DNA of 27,394 nt, from positions 1 to 27,394 of the forward strand of contig SFND01000026.1 in the NCBI GenBank assembly GCA_004554245.1, read 5' to 3'. The notes under the pieces are model-generated. The model did no database searches and was not told the DNA's origin. It saw only the letters and a list, made by a program, of their open reading frames with translations. This DNA is from Oribacterium sp. Its GTDB lineage: Bacteria; Bacillota_A; Clostridia; Lachnospirales; Lachnospiraceae. Position numbers and translations under genes: made by a program. Shown here one piece after another: positions 13,079-20,856 of this stretch; the stretch's first letter is position 1, and every line of letters begins with the position of its first letter.

Positions 13079-14283
13079 CTTTTCTCCTTTATACTGGTGT
13101 CGACGGTTTTACGATACTGTACCGGCGTATGGCCGGTGGTCGTCTTAAATACCTTTTCGAAATACGTGATGTTTCCGAAACCGCAAAGATCAGCGATTTC
13201 GGTGATGGAACGGTCGGACTCCCGGAGGAGCTGCTGCGCCTTCTGGATCCGGATGTAGGTCATATACTCGACGACGGAGAAACCGGTGACGTTCCGGAAG
13301 CTCCGGGTCAGATAGGAGCGGCTCATGAAGAAGCGCTGGGCCAGCTCCTCGAGCGAAACGCTCTCGTGGATATGGGTCTGCAGATAGAGTGCGACCTCAT
13401 GTACCTTCTGATGCACACCCGTCTTCACGACGGTTTCCGGTACGACTTTCTGGTTTGCCTCGAGCTCCGCATGGAGCAGCCGGCGTCTCGCCTTCGCGAG
13501 GTCCAGCAGCATGTGCTGGAGATGTACTCTTTCGGCCCCCATCGGAAGATCCTTCATGATCTCCAGTACATCGACGAGGCCCAGGATGAACCAGCCCTCC
13601 GCACGCAGCCAGAAGTTCGGGCTGCAGCCGGTGTCCGGATCTGCCCAGTACATCTTCCGGGAGGCATCATAGCCATGATAGTAGAGACCGGTTTTCGGGT
13701 CCCGCATCCTGATCTCAACATTGGCGATCTGACGACAGATATCCTCACAGTCCTTCTGTGCGTCGAAGCGCTTTTCGTACTCCATATAGAACGGAAGGGC
13801 CATATAGATGCCGTCGAGCCAGACCTGGTTCGGATAGATCAGCTTATGCCAGAAGTTCCCCTCCGGGGTCCGTGGCATGGTGCTGAGCTGAGAGCGTACG
13901 AGCTCGAGGGCCTTCCGGTACTTCTCTTTTCCGGTGAGATCATACAGCGTAAAAAGATTCTTGGCCGGGTTCACATTATCGAGCGAGTACTCCGCCGGAT
14001 CATAGGTACGGATGCGGCCATCCTCCTCGACGAAGCCGCTCAGGAAGCGGTCCGCGAAGTCAAGAAAACGTGCCTCGCCGGTGATCTCATAGCGCTCGAG
14101 AATGCCGGTGATCATGCAGCCGTCGATATAGTTCCACTTGTTGCTCTTCCAGCTTCGGATCATCTCGAGATTCCAGGCCGGATGCGCGGAATCCGAGTGG
14201 GCCATGAGATAGTCGATGTACTCGTCGAGAAGCTGTTCGGTCGCTGCCCGATCACCCTGAAGGTGATGTCGTTTCTGATCCAT
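13075..14283 (-). CDS. Chimeric protein: truncated GH105 unsaturated rhamnogalacturonyl/glucuronyl hydrolase fused to an AraC-type DNA-binding domain
   Basis: 402 residues in one open frame. Residues 1 to about 255 match GH105 hydrolases (YteR/YesR type): WNYIDGCMITGILERY (51-66), LDNVNPAKNLFTLYDLTG (101-118), FWHKLIYPNQVWLDGIYMA (144-162) with the expected catalytic Asp157, HGYDASRKMYWADP (203-216) and NFWLRAEGWFILGLVDVLE (223-241). The sequence then departs from GH105 near residues 260-270. Residues about 290-393 are an AraC C-terminal domain with two HTH units (SLEELAQRFFMSRSYLTRSF and ITEIADLCGFGNITYFEKVF). About 100 residues of the GH105 barrel, including its C-terminal active-site wall, and the whole usual AraC sensor domain are missing. 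The start ATG has AAGGGGTAAGCA upstream and follows the permease remnant by 3 bases. It could be a deletion product, an assembly chimera, or a functional sensor fusion. Hydrolase activity is doubtful; DNA binding is plausible. Confidence 0.85.
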   Translation of the reverse strand: MDQKRHHLQGDRAATEQLLDEYIDYLMAHSDSAHPAWNLEMIRSWKSNKWNYIDGCMITGILERYEITGEARFLDFADRFLSGFVEEDGRIRTYDPAEYSLDNVNPAKNLFTLYDLTGKEKYRKALELVRSQLSTMPRTPEGNFWHKLIYPNQVWLDGIYMALPFYMEYEKRFDAQKDCEDICRQIANVEIRMRDPKTGLYYHGYDASRKMYWADPDTGCSPNFWLRAEGWFILGLVDVLEIMKDLPMGAERVHLQHMLLDLAKARRRLLHAELEANQKVVPETVVKTGVHQKVHEVALYLQTHIHESVSLEELAQRFFMSRSYLTRSFRNVTGFSVVEYMTYIRIQKAQQLLRESDRSITEIADLCGFGNITYFEKVFKTTTGHTPVQYRKTVDTSIKEKR

Positions 14284-14286
14284 TGC

Positions 14287-14709
14287 TTACCCCTTTACAG
14301 AACCCGCGGTGACACCATCGATGAACTGATCCTGTGCCAGGAAGAAGACAACGAGGGACGGGATGATGGAGATCAGGGACAGCGCGAGGATACGGTTCCA
14401 GGAGAAGCCGGTATCTGCATCCATGGACATCTTTACGAAGATGGCGGCCGGATAGCGCTTCGGCGTGGAAACGTAAAGTAGCGGTCCCATGAAGTCGTTG
14501 GTGGACCACATGAACTGGAACAGTGCCGCAGAGGTCATGGCCGGCTTCAGCACCGGAACGATGACATGCCAGAGGGTACCGAGGGCGGAGCAGCCATCGA
14601 TCTTCGCCGCCTCATCGAGCTCCTTCGGGATATTGCGAAGGAACTGGATCAGCATGAAGACGAAGTAGGTATCCTGTGCGAAGAGCGTCGGCACGATCAG
14701 CGGAAGGTA
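14287..14709 (-). pseudogene. C-terminal remnant of a carbohydrate ABC transporter permease (MalG type)
   Basis: From about 14709 the frame reads YLPLIVPTLFAQDTYFVFML, then the permease EAA loop IPKELDEAAKIDGCSALGTL. It ends VFFLAQDQFIDGVTAGSVKG, the usual MalG-type C terminus. About 140 residues remain of an expected 275-300. Upstream of 14709 the frame encodes Pro/Arg-rich nonsense because the DNA belongs to the start of a binding-protein gene in another frame. There is no ribosome site for this frame, so it is not expected to be made as a transporter subunit. It lies 3 bases before the GH105-AraC gene. Confidence 0.85.
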
Positions 14710-14845
14710 CAGCCTCCGCCGCCTTTGTGGTCTCTGCGGCGGCCTGTGTGGTGGATCCGGAATCAGAAGAACCACATGCGGCAAGTCCGAGCACCATGGA
14801 TGCAGCGAGTGAACCTGCAAGTACCTTTGTGAATGACTTTTTCAT
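14612..14845 (-). pseudogene. N-terminal remnant of a sugar ABC transporter substrate-binding lipoprotein
   Basis: The ATG at 14843-14845 has GAGGAGGTAAAT upstream. The product begins MKKSFTKVLAGSLAASMVLG and reaches a lipobox LAAC (Cys24), then a Ser/Gly/Thr/Ala spacer typical of Lachnospiraceae binding proteins. After KAAEA (about 14715) the DNA switches to permease sequence, read here in the wrong frame, and stops at 14612. Only about 43 authentic residues remain, so the mature binding domain is absent. If translated, a short lipopeptide with an out-of-frame tail would result. Confidence 0.85.
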
Positions 14846-14920
14846 ATTTACCTCCTCGGGAGCCGCTCTGCAGCTCCTCTGCATAAAGACCTTTTGGTCC
14901 AGGTTGATGATTTTATGGTC

Positions 14921-16495
14921 TCAGTTGATCGAGACATGGACGCTGTCATAATCCAGCACGTCCTGAAGCACCGGCTCGGTATCGTCGGAGCCTGTGATTT
15001 CGACATTTTCGAGGGTGAGACGCTTTACCTTTCTCGCATAGATGGCTCTTCCGGTCATCTCCGGGAAGTGATCCATCATGATGGTCTGGCGCGGCTTTCT
15101 CTCCGATTTCGGGAGGAAGTCGACCTTTATGTTCTTGAGAACGATGTTCTCGATGTAGCGCTCCGGCAATCCATACGCCACCAGCATACAGGCATCGGCG
15201 CCGGTACATGTGATATTCTCGGCCCGGATCGTTCCGATCGTCGGGGTCTTATCATCCACCGGATGGAAGCTCTGGTTCTGTACGTAGTCGCTGTGACCGT
15301 CCGGATCGCAGAAGTAGAACATATTGAAGGTGAACGGCATGTGCACATCCTTCATGATGATGTCGTGGAAATATACCCCATCATACCGTGTTTCCGGTCC
15401 GCGACCGCGGCGGGTCTTGATCCGAAGTCCCCGGTCCGTCCCATCGAAGATGCACTGTGCCACCTCGACGTTGATCACGCCACCGGCCGCTTCCGAGCCC
15501 ACCGTCACACTGCCGTGTCCTCTTTCGAGGAAGGAGTTCCGAATCGTGAAGTGATCCAAGATCTTATGATGGTTCTGACTCATATAGTACTTTCCGGACT
15601 TCAGGGCGATACAGTCATCGCCGACAGAAATCTTCGTACCGAGGATCAGGATATCATCACAGCTCTCCGGATCGAAGCCGTCTGTATTCGGTGAATCGGA
15701 TGGGTTCCAGATTGTGATGTTGTAGACGCCGATATGATCGGTATAGTACGGATGGACTGTCCAGCTCGGGGAATTCTTCACCGTGATGGACTGAAGACGT
15801 ACATGGCGGCAGTGATTCAGGAAGATGGTGTTCGGACGCCATGCGGTTCGCATCACCTTCGGATTCTGCCACCAGTCACCCTCGGCACCGCCACCATCGA
15901 TGTGGCCCCGACCGACGATGTCGACGTGCTCTGCACCGATCGCCGAAATGAGGGAGGCGAAGGAGGTCTCCGGGTTTCCTTCCCAGCTCGCGAGATTATA
16001 CTCGCCCGTTCCATCCGTCGTCTTCGTCATACCCGGCATCAGCGGATAGTGATTCCGGTCCGGATCCCCCTTCAGCACGGCCCCCTCGTCGAGCCATAAG
16101 CTCATGTAGCTCTTCAGGAAGAGTGGCCTCGACAGGTAGGTTCCTGCCGGCACGTACACGGTTCCATCCTTCGGGCAGGCACTGATCGCCGCCTGCAGGT
16201 AAATCGTGTCATCGGTCTCACCGTCGCCATGAGCACCGAAGCTCCGGACATCGAGCAGCACCGACTCGGCTTCCGTATGGAAGGACTGTGTCTCCTCTCC
16301 ATCCTCTGTCCTTAAGCTCAGGGTATAATCACTGTCCGGCTGGAGACCATCGACCGTGAGAACGTTCAGCGTCGATCGCGCACGTTCCTCACCATCGAGG
16401 AGCACACTGTACTCCTCCGGTGCATAGCAGATCGTCTGATTGTCACATTCGATGGTGACGCTCCGCTTAAACACCGCTCTGATCGTGAATTTCAT
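14921..16495 (-). CDS. GH28 polygalacturonase (exo-type likely, intracellular)
   Basis: 524 residues from the ATG at 16493-16495 (a TTG six codons upstream is the alternative; neither has a clear ribosome site). An N-terminal beta-sandwich, fibronectin III-like region (about 1-75) precedes the right-handed beta-helix. All four GH28 motifs are present: SPNTDGFDPES (about 268-278), VGDDCIALKSG (291-301), GHGSVTVGSE (326-335) and LRIKTRRGRG (357-366), giving the three catalytic Asp residues and the substrate-binding His, Arg and Lys. The beta-helix starts with SFGAHGDGETDDT. No signal peptide is visible, so the enzyme probably acts in the cytoplasm on imported oligogalacturonides, as exo-polygalacturonases or exo-rhamnogalacturonases do. 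It is the first gene of the pectin locus; the transporter remnant follows 75 bases downstream. Confidence 0.93.
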   Translation of the reverse strand: MKFTIRAVFKRSVTIECDNQTICYAPEEYSVLLDGEERARSTLNVLTVDGLQPDSDYTLSLRTEDGEETQSFHTEAESVLLDVRSFGAHGDGETDDTIYLQAAISACPKDGTVYVPAGTYLSRPLFLKSYMSLWLDEGAVLKGDPDRNHYPLMPGMTKTTDGTGEYNLASWEGNPETSFASLISAIGAEHVDIVGRGHIDGGGAEGDWWQNPKVMRTAWRPNTIFLNHCRHVRLQSITVKNSPSWTVHPYYTDHIGVYNITIWNPSDSPNTDGFDPESCDDILILGTKISVGDDCIALKSGKYYMSQNHHKILDHFTIRNSFLERGHGSVTVGSEAAGGVINVEVAQCIFDGTDRGLRIKTRRGRGPETRYDGVYFHDIIMKDVHMPFTFNMFYFCDPDGHSDYVQNQSFHPVDDKTPTIGTIRAENITCTGADACMLVAYGLPERYIENIVLKNIKVDFLPKSERKPRQTIMMDHFPEMTGRAIYARKVKRLTLENVEITGSDDTEPVLQDVLDYDSVHVSIN

Positions 16496-16515
16496 GTCCG
16501 AAAGCTTGAGCAAGT

Positions 16516-16550
16516 ATGATAAAGTCTTATAATAGACAGGACAATGTCTA
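16516..16550 (-). promoter_or_regulatory. Promoter of the GH28 operon with an overlapping palindromic operator
   Basis: Minus-strand TTGTCC (16539-16544), 17-base spacer, TATCAT (16516-16521). The -35 box is the exact centre of the inverted repeat TAGACA-TTGTCC-TGTCTA (16533-16550), so a regulator bound there would block polymerase. The predicted start near 16509 leaves only about 14 nt before the ATG and no ribosome site. Confidence 0.55.
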
Positions 16551-16623
16551 AGCTATTTATACAAATGGCGCTGCCGATCGCGGCGCGGCGGCCGCCGAAT
16601 ATGCGCTTGAAAAGGTCGTCTCT

Positions 16624-16651
16624 TTTGCAGTAAAGAAGGAAAAAGTATGAT
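16624..16651 (+). promoter_or_regulatory. Candidate promoter of the phosphofructokinase gene
   Basis: TTTGCA (16624-16629), 16-base spacer, TATGAT (16646-16651). The leader would be about 140 nt, with no RNA fold that I recognise. The 300-base gap between GH28 and this gene holds the two divergent promoters. Confidence 0.4.
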
Positions 16652-16795
16652 ATACTGACAAATCGGGGCCTGCATCACGCATATCTCTGGAAATCCATCG
16701 TCGGTACAGCGTACCGGGGCCCGTCCGAATCATCATATATAGTATGCCATGCCTTAGCATCATCTGCAGGTATGCACCGTTTTGAAGGAGAAGCT

Positions 16796-18028
16796 ATGGG
16801 AAAGAAGCTTTTAGTCGCACAGTCCGGCGGACCGACGTCTGCCATCAACGCTACGCTGGCCGGCGTCATCGAGGCCGCGATCCGAAACCCGGAGGTAAGC
16901 GATGTGCTCGGTGCACGCTATGGTATTCAGGGCGTGCTGCGTGAGCAGTTCCTGGATCTGAGCGGCATCGAACACATCGAGGACATGCTCGCCACCCTGG
17001 CCGTGACCCCGGCCGCCGCACTCGGCTCCTGCCGCTTCAAGCTGAAGGATCCGGCGCAGGACCCGTCGGAGTTCGAGGAGCTCATCCGCATCTTCCAGAA
17101 GCATGAGATCGGCTATTTCGTCTATATCGGCGGAAACGACTCGATGGATACCGTCTGGAAGCTCTCGGATTATATTAAGAAGCATAACATCCCGGACATC
17201 GTCGTGGTCGGAGCGCCGAAAACCATCGATAACGACCTCTTCGGCATCGATCACTGTCCTGGCTTCGGTTCTGCCGCAAAGTATATCGCAACTTCCATCT
17301 CCGAGCTGGAGCGTGAGCTCGAGGTATACGATACACCGTACGTCATCGTCGTCGAGATGATGGGCCGGAATGCCGGCTGGCTGACGGCAGCGGCCGCACT
17401 CGCCGAGAGCGCAAACAGCAACGTTCCGTATCTCATCTATCTCGAGGAGCGTCCGTTCGATCTCAATGACTTCATCTCTGATCTCCGGGGTGAGCTCGCG
17501 GTCGGCAAGGACGTCATCGTCGCTATCAGCGAGGGTATCCGTGACCGAAGCGGAAAGATGATCTGCGATTATGCTGATCGTGACCAGTCGACGGATGCCT
17601 TCGGTCATACCATCGCGACCGGTGCCGGCAAGGTGCTGGAGAACGCGATCCGCTCAAACATCGGCTGCAAGGTGCGCTATATCGAGCTGAATCTCCTGCA
17701 GCGCTGCGCAGGCCATCTCCTCTCCGAGACCGACATCACGGAGTCGACCGAGCTCGGTCGCAATGCGGTCCGCCTTGCTGTTGATGGCCAGAATGGCGTG
17801 ATGTCGACACTGACCCGTACGTCGAATCACCCGTACAGTGTAGCCTACGGTGCTGCGGACATCGCCGACATCGCAGATCGTGAGAAGAAGGTCCCGGACA
17901 GCTGGATCACCTCTGAAGGCAACGGTGTCACCGAAGAAATGCTCGAGTATCTGCGTCCGCTCGTGCAGGGCGAGCGCTCCTGCAAGTTCGAGAACGGCAT
18001 TCCGAAGTACGTCGTCTTTGATAAATAA
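16796..18028 (+). CDS. pfp: 6-phosphofructokinase, pyrophosphate-dependent type
   Basis: 410 residues. It phosphorylates fructose 6-phosphate in glycolysis. The family segments are QSGGPTSAINATLAG (9-23), YIGGNDSMDT (110-119), APKTIDNDLFGIDHCPGFGS (140-159) and EMMGRNAGWLTAA (187-199). Asp in GGNDS (where ATP enzymes have the Gly of GGDGS) and Lys in PKTIDND (where ATP enzymes have Gly) are the two residues associated with pyrophosphate as phosphoryl donor, so a reversible PPi enzyme is the best call. The start ATG has GAAGGAGAAGCT directly upstream; an in-frame ATG 24 bases earlier lacks one. It is followed by a perfect bidirectional terminator shared with the convergent transaldolase gene. 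Confidence 0.93.
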   Translation: MGKKLLVAQSGGPTSAINATLAGVIEAAIRNPEVSDVLGARYGIQGVLREQFLDLSGIEHIEDMLATLAVTPAAALGSCRFKLKDPAQDPSEFEELIRIFQKHEIGYFVYIGGNDSMDTVWKLSDYIKKHNIPDIVVVGAPKTIDNDLFGIDHCPGFGSAAKYIATSISELERELEVYDTPYVIVVEMMGRNAGWLTAAAALAESANSNVPYLIYLEERPFDLNDFISDLRGELAVGKDVIVAISEGIRDRSGKMICDYADRDQSTDAFGHTIATGAGKVLENAIRSNIGCKVRYIELNLLQRCAGHLLSETDITESTELGRNAVRLAVDGQNGVMSTLTRTSNHPYSVAYGAADIADIADREKKVPDSWITSEGNGVTEEMLEYLRPLVQGERSCKFENGIPKYVVFDK

Positions 18029-18033
18029 CGCTT

Positions 18034-18079
18034 AAAAGAAAATGGGGCTGTCGCTCGAGCGACAGCCCCATTTTCTTTT
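18034..18079. terminator. Perfect bidirectional terminator between pfp and the transaldolase gene
   Basis: A 46-base palindrome with 23-bp perfect arms: AAAAGAAAATGGGGCTGTCG and onward, mirrored without a mismatch. The A-run on each side becomes a T-run on the other strand, so it can end both convergent transcripts. Confidence 0.95.
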
Positions 18080-18080
18080 A

Positions 18081-18743
18081 TCAGTTCTGTTTTCCGAATA
18101 CGGCTTCGTAGTCTTTGCGGAAGCGCTCGATGCCGATATCGGTGAGCGGATGCTTCACCATCTGCATGAGTACCTTGAACGGAACGGTGGCGATATCTGC
18201 ACCGGTCTTCGCACACTCAACGACGTGCATCGGATGACGTACGGAGGCGCAGATCACCTCGGTCTCGATATCCGGGTACATCTGGAAGATATCCTCGATG
18301 TCCTGGATCAGGGCGATACCGTCGGTGGAGATATCATCGAGACGGCCCAGGAACGGGGAAACATAGGTCGCACCGGCTCTGGCTGCAAGCAGTGCCTGGG
18401 ATGCCGAGAAGACCAGTGTCACATTCGTGTGGATGCCTTCCGCTGAAAGCACCTTGACGGCCTTCAGTCCCTCGGTGGTCATCGGAATCTTCACTACCAT
18501 ATTCTTATGAATCTTCGCGATCTCACGGCCCTCGGCGATCATGCCCTCAGCATCCGTCGTGCTGGCCTTCACCTCACCGGAAATCGGACCATCGACGATC
18601 TCTGTGATCTCCTTCAGGGTCTCCATGTAATCTCTTCCTTCCTTTGCGATCAGGGAAGGGTTGGTGGTGACACCTGCGATGATCCCCATATCATTCGCTT
18701 CACGAATCTCATCTACATTTGCCGTATCAATAAAGAATCTCAT
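18081..18743 (-). CDS. tal: Small transaldolase / fructose-6-phosphate aldolase family
   Basis: 220 residues, the length of the short transaldolase/FSA subfamily. Motifs: MRFFIDTANVDEIREA at the start, GVTTNPSLIAKEG at 24-36, MVVKIPMTTEGLKA at 82-95 with Lys85 as the Schiff-base residue, and TLVFSASQALLAARAGATYVSPF after it. The family transfers dihydroxyacetone units (transaldolase) or splits fructose 6-phosphate; the two activities are hard to separate by sequence. The start ATG has TAGGAGGAAAAATAT upstream. It is close to the split-transketolase module and may supply the other non-oxidative pentose-phosphate step. I see no clear promoter in the 151-base gap from gntR, so read-through is possible. 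Confidence 0.92.
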   Translation of the reverse strand: MRFFIDTANVDEIREANDMGIIAGVTTNPSLIAKEGRDYMETLKEITEIVDGPISGEVKASTTDAEGMIAEGREIAKIHKNMVVKIPMTTEGLKAVKVLSAEGIHTNVTLVFSASQALLAARAGATYVSPFLGRLDDISTDGIALIQDIEDIFQMYPDIETEVICASVRHPMHVVECAKTGADIATVPFKVLMQMVKHPLTDIGIERFRKDYEAVFGKQN

Positions 18744-18894
18744 ATATTTTTCCTCCTAAAATATCGGCTGAACAACTGCATATAGTATACCTCTTTTTCA
18801 GTGCAAAGCCTAATAAATTCGCGCTATACAAACAATCATTTCAGCATATTTACTTTGTCTTTTACTGCCTCGTACTGCAGTTTTTTCACTCAGA

Positions 18895-19572
18895 CTACAG
18901 CATATCTTCTGTTATCAGATCAATGTGTCTCCGCATATACACTTCTGCGATTTCCATATCATGCTCTCGCAGTGCGCTCAGTATCTTCTCATGCGCAGGA
19001 ATCGCATTTTCAATGTTATGCCTAATCTGAAACGTTTTTAAACGGAACGGCACCAGACGTTCTCGAATTCGATCATTGATAAAAATCAGCATTTCATTTT
19101 TCGTCATACTGATGATTTCCTGATGAAAAAGTTCATCCAGACGGGCAAGTTCTTTCGCTCTTGCCTTTCCATGCACCTCCGCCACAAACTGCGTATGAAT
19201 CGCCGTCAGGTGTTCCAGCTCTGCTTCTGTGCTACGCTCTGCAGCAAGGCGGGCCGCCTTCGGCTCGACGATTTCACGCACTTCTGTGTAATCATTCAGC
19301 TTCAGACGGTTTCGATCAAACCACTCGCTAAGAGATACTTCATCATCTCCGGTTTTTCGCACCACAAACGCGCCACGTCCCGGTTTGATTTCGATGTATC
19401 CCTGCGCTTCCAGGTTTCGAAACGCCTCACGAACAGAGCCTCTGCCTACATTCAGCGTTTCACAGACTTCATGCTCTGTCGCAAGCTTATCACCGATTTT
19501 CGTTTCCGGTTGCAGAATTTTTTCTTTCAGATATTCGATTGTTTTTTCTGTTACAGATATCTTTTGAGACAT
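18895..19572 (-). CDS. GntR-family transcriptional regulator, FadR/FCD subfamily
   Basis: 225 residues. The N-terminal winged HTH (about 8-72) includes KLATEHEVCETLNVGRGSVR and EAFRNLEAQGYIEIKPGRGA, the standard GntR pattern. The C-terminal helical FCD domain (about 95-215) has the metal/ligand residues Asp and His in RLDELFHQEI, His in AHEKILSAL and His in MRRHIDLI. FCD regulators sense small organic or sugar acids. The gene lies 15 bases after dctM, with AGAGGAAAAGA before the ATG, so it is transcribed with the TRAP genes and probably regulates them. The shared element ATTGTCATACA upstream of dctP and tktN fits the loose T-N-G-T-N3-A-C operator form of this subfamily. Codon use looks more AT-rich than in the genes to the left. 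Confidence 0.92.
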   Translation of the reverse strand: MSQKISVTEKTIEYLKEKILQPETKIGDKLATEHEVCETLNVGRGSVREAFRNLEAQGYIEIKPGRGAFVVRKTGDDEVSLSEWFDRNRLKLNDYTEVREIVEPKAARLAAERSTEAELEHLTAIHTQFVAEVHGKARAKELARLDELFHQEIISMTKNEMLIFINDRIRERLVPFRLKTFQIRHNIENAIPAHEKILSALREHDMEIAEVYMRRHIDLITEDML

Positions 19573-19587
19573 TCTTTTCCTCTCAAC

Positions 19588-20856
19588 TTACTTAATCAGC
19601 ATATTCGGAAGCCATGTAACGATGCCCGGAATATACGTGCACATAAGAAGGGTTACGATTAGCGGAATGATAAACGGCAGGATGCTCTTATAGAGAATTT
19701 CGAGCTTCACGCGTGCAAGATCCGAGATAATGAACAGGCAGACACCAAACGGTGGTGTAACCTGACCGATCATCAGGTTCAGAACCATCACAACACCGAA
19801 ATGAACGAGGTCCAGTCCGATGGCCTGAGCGATCGGTACCAGTACCGGGAGCATCAGGGTCAGAATCGCACCTGGCTCCATAAACATACCAAGTACCAGA
19901 AGGATGATGTTGATTATCAGAAGAATGATTGCCGGATTCGAGCTGATGCCGAGGATAAAGTTTGCAATATCCTTCGAGATGCCTTCCTTAACCATGACAT
20001 AGGTAAAAAGCGTGGATGTTCCGATGATAAACAGTGTATTGGCCGCACCTAATGCGGATTCCTTTGCACACTCCAGGAACTTCTTAAGGCCCAGAGAACG
20101 ATATACAAATGCTGAAATCACCAGGGAATACACTACGGCGATACAGGAAGCCTCGGTCGGGGTAACCCATCCGGTTGTAAATCCGGCAAGGATGATCAGC
20201 GGTGTAATCAGAGATAAAATCGAGCCCTTAAAGCTCTCCCATAAAACCTTAAGACGGAACGGAGTACGCTCATATCCTCTCTTGACAGCGAAGATGAATA
20301 CGAGAATCATCAGTGCAAGCCCCATCAGAAGACCAGGAAGCACACCACCCATAAAGAGCTTCGCAACAGATACCGATGCAACGGATCCATAGATGATAAG
20401 CGGAATACTTGGTGGGAAGATCGGTCCGATAACCGAGGATGCGGACGTAACCGCAGCAGAGAAGGCATCATCATAACCATTATCACGCATCGCCTTCATC
20501 TCGATGACACCGAGTCCACCGGCATCTGCCGCCGCGGATCCCGACATACCTGCGAAAATGATACTTGCGACGATATTGGCATGACCGAGGCCACCCGGAA
20601 TCCATCCAACCAGCGACTGTGCGAAATCGAAGATCTTCGTCGTTATTTTTCCTTCATTCATAAGGTTCCCGGCGAAGATAAACAGCGGGACCGCAATCAG
20701 AAGATACGAATCCACACCCGTTACCATCTTCTGTCCGACGATCTGAAGCGGATACCCAAGCGCGATGCAGCCTGCGGTTGCACCGGCACCAATCGCGATA
20801 CTGATCGGCGCACCAATCAGTAACAGCACTACGAAAAATATAAGAAATATAGCCAT
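19588..20856 (-). CDS. dctM: TRAP transporter large permease (DctM)
   Basis: 422 residues with about 11-12 membrane segments. DctM hallmarks include GNLMNEGKITTKIFDFAQSL, IFAGMSGSAAADAGGLG, FPPSIPLIIYGSVASVSVAK and GQVTPPFGVCLFIISDLA. This is the ion-motive-force-driven translocation subunit of a tripartite ATP-independent periplasmic-type transporter, here in a monoderm-like cell with a lipoprotein binding subunit. The ATG overlaps the dctQ stop by one base (TAATG), with AGGAGGAAATGCATA upstream. Second-to-last gene of dctP-dctQ-dctM-gntR. Confidence 0.95.
   Translation of the reverse strand: MAIFLIFFVVLLLIGAPISIAIGAGATAGCIALGYPLQIVGQKMVTGVDSYLLIAVPLFIFAGNLMNEGKITTKIFDFAQSLVGWIPGGLGHANIVASIIFAGMSGSAAADAGGLGVIEMKAMRDNGYDDAFSAAVTSASSVIGPIFPPSIPLIIYGSVASVSVAKLFMGGVLPGLLMGLALMILVFIFAVKRGYERTPFRLKVLWESFKGSILSLITPLIILAGFTTGWVTPTEASCIAVVYSLVISAFVYRSLGLKKFLECAKESALGAANTLFIIGTSTLFTYVMVKEGISKDIANFILGISSNPAIILLIINIILLVLGMFMEPGAILTLMLPVLVPIAQAIGLDLVHFGVVMVLNLMIGQVTPPFGVCLFIISDLARVKLEILYKSILPFIIPLIVTLLMCTYIPGIVTWLPNMLIK

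Noticed and set aside
14287..14820. Permease read as an intact 177-residue protein from the ATG at 14820
   Set aside because: The first ~36 residues are Pro/Arg/His-rich and come from the binding-protein gene in another frame; there is no ribosome site. It is a remnant, not a short permease.
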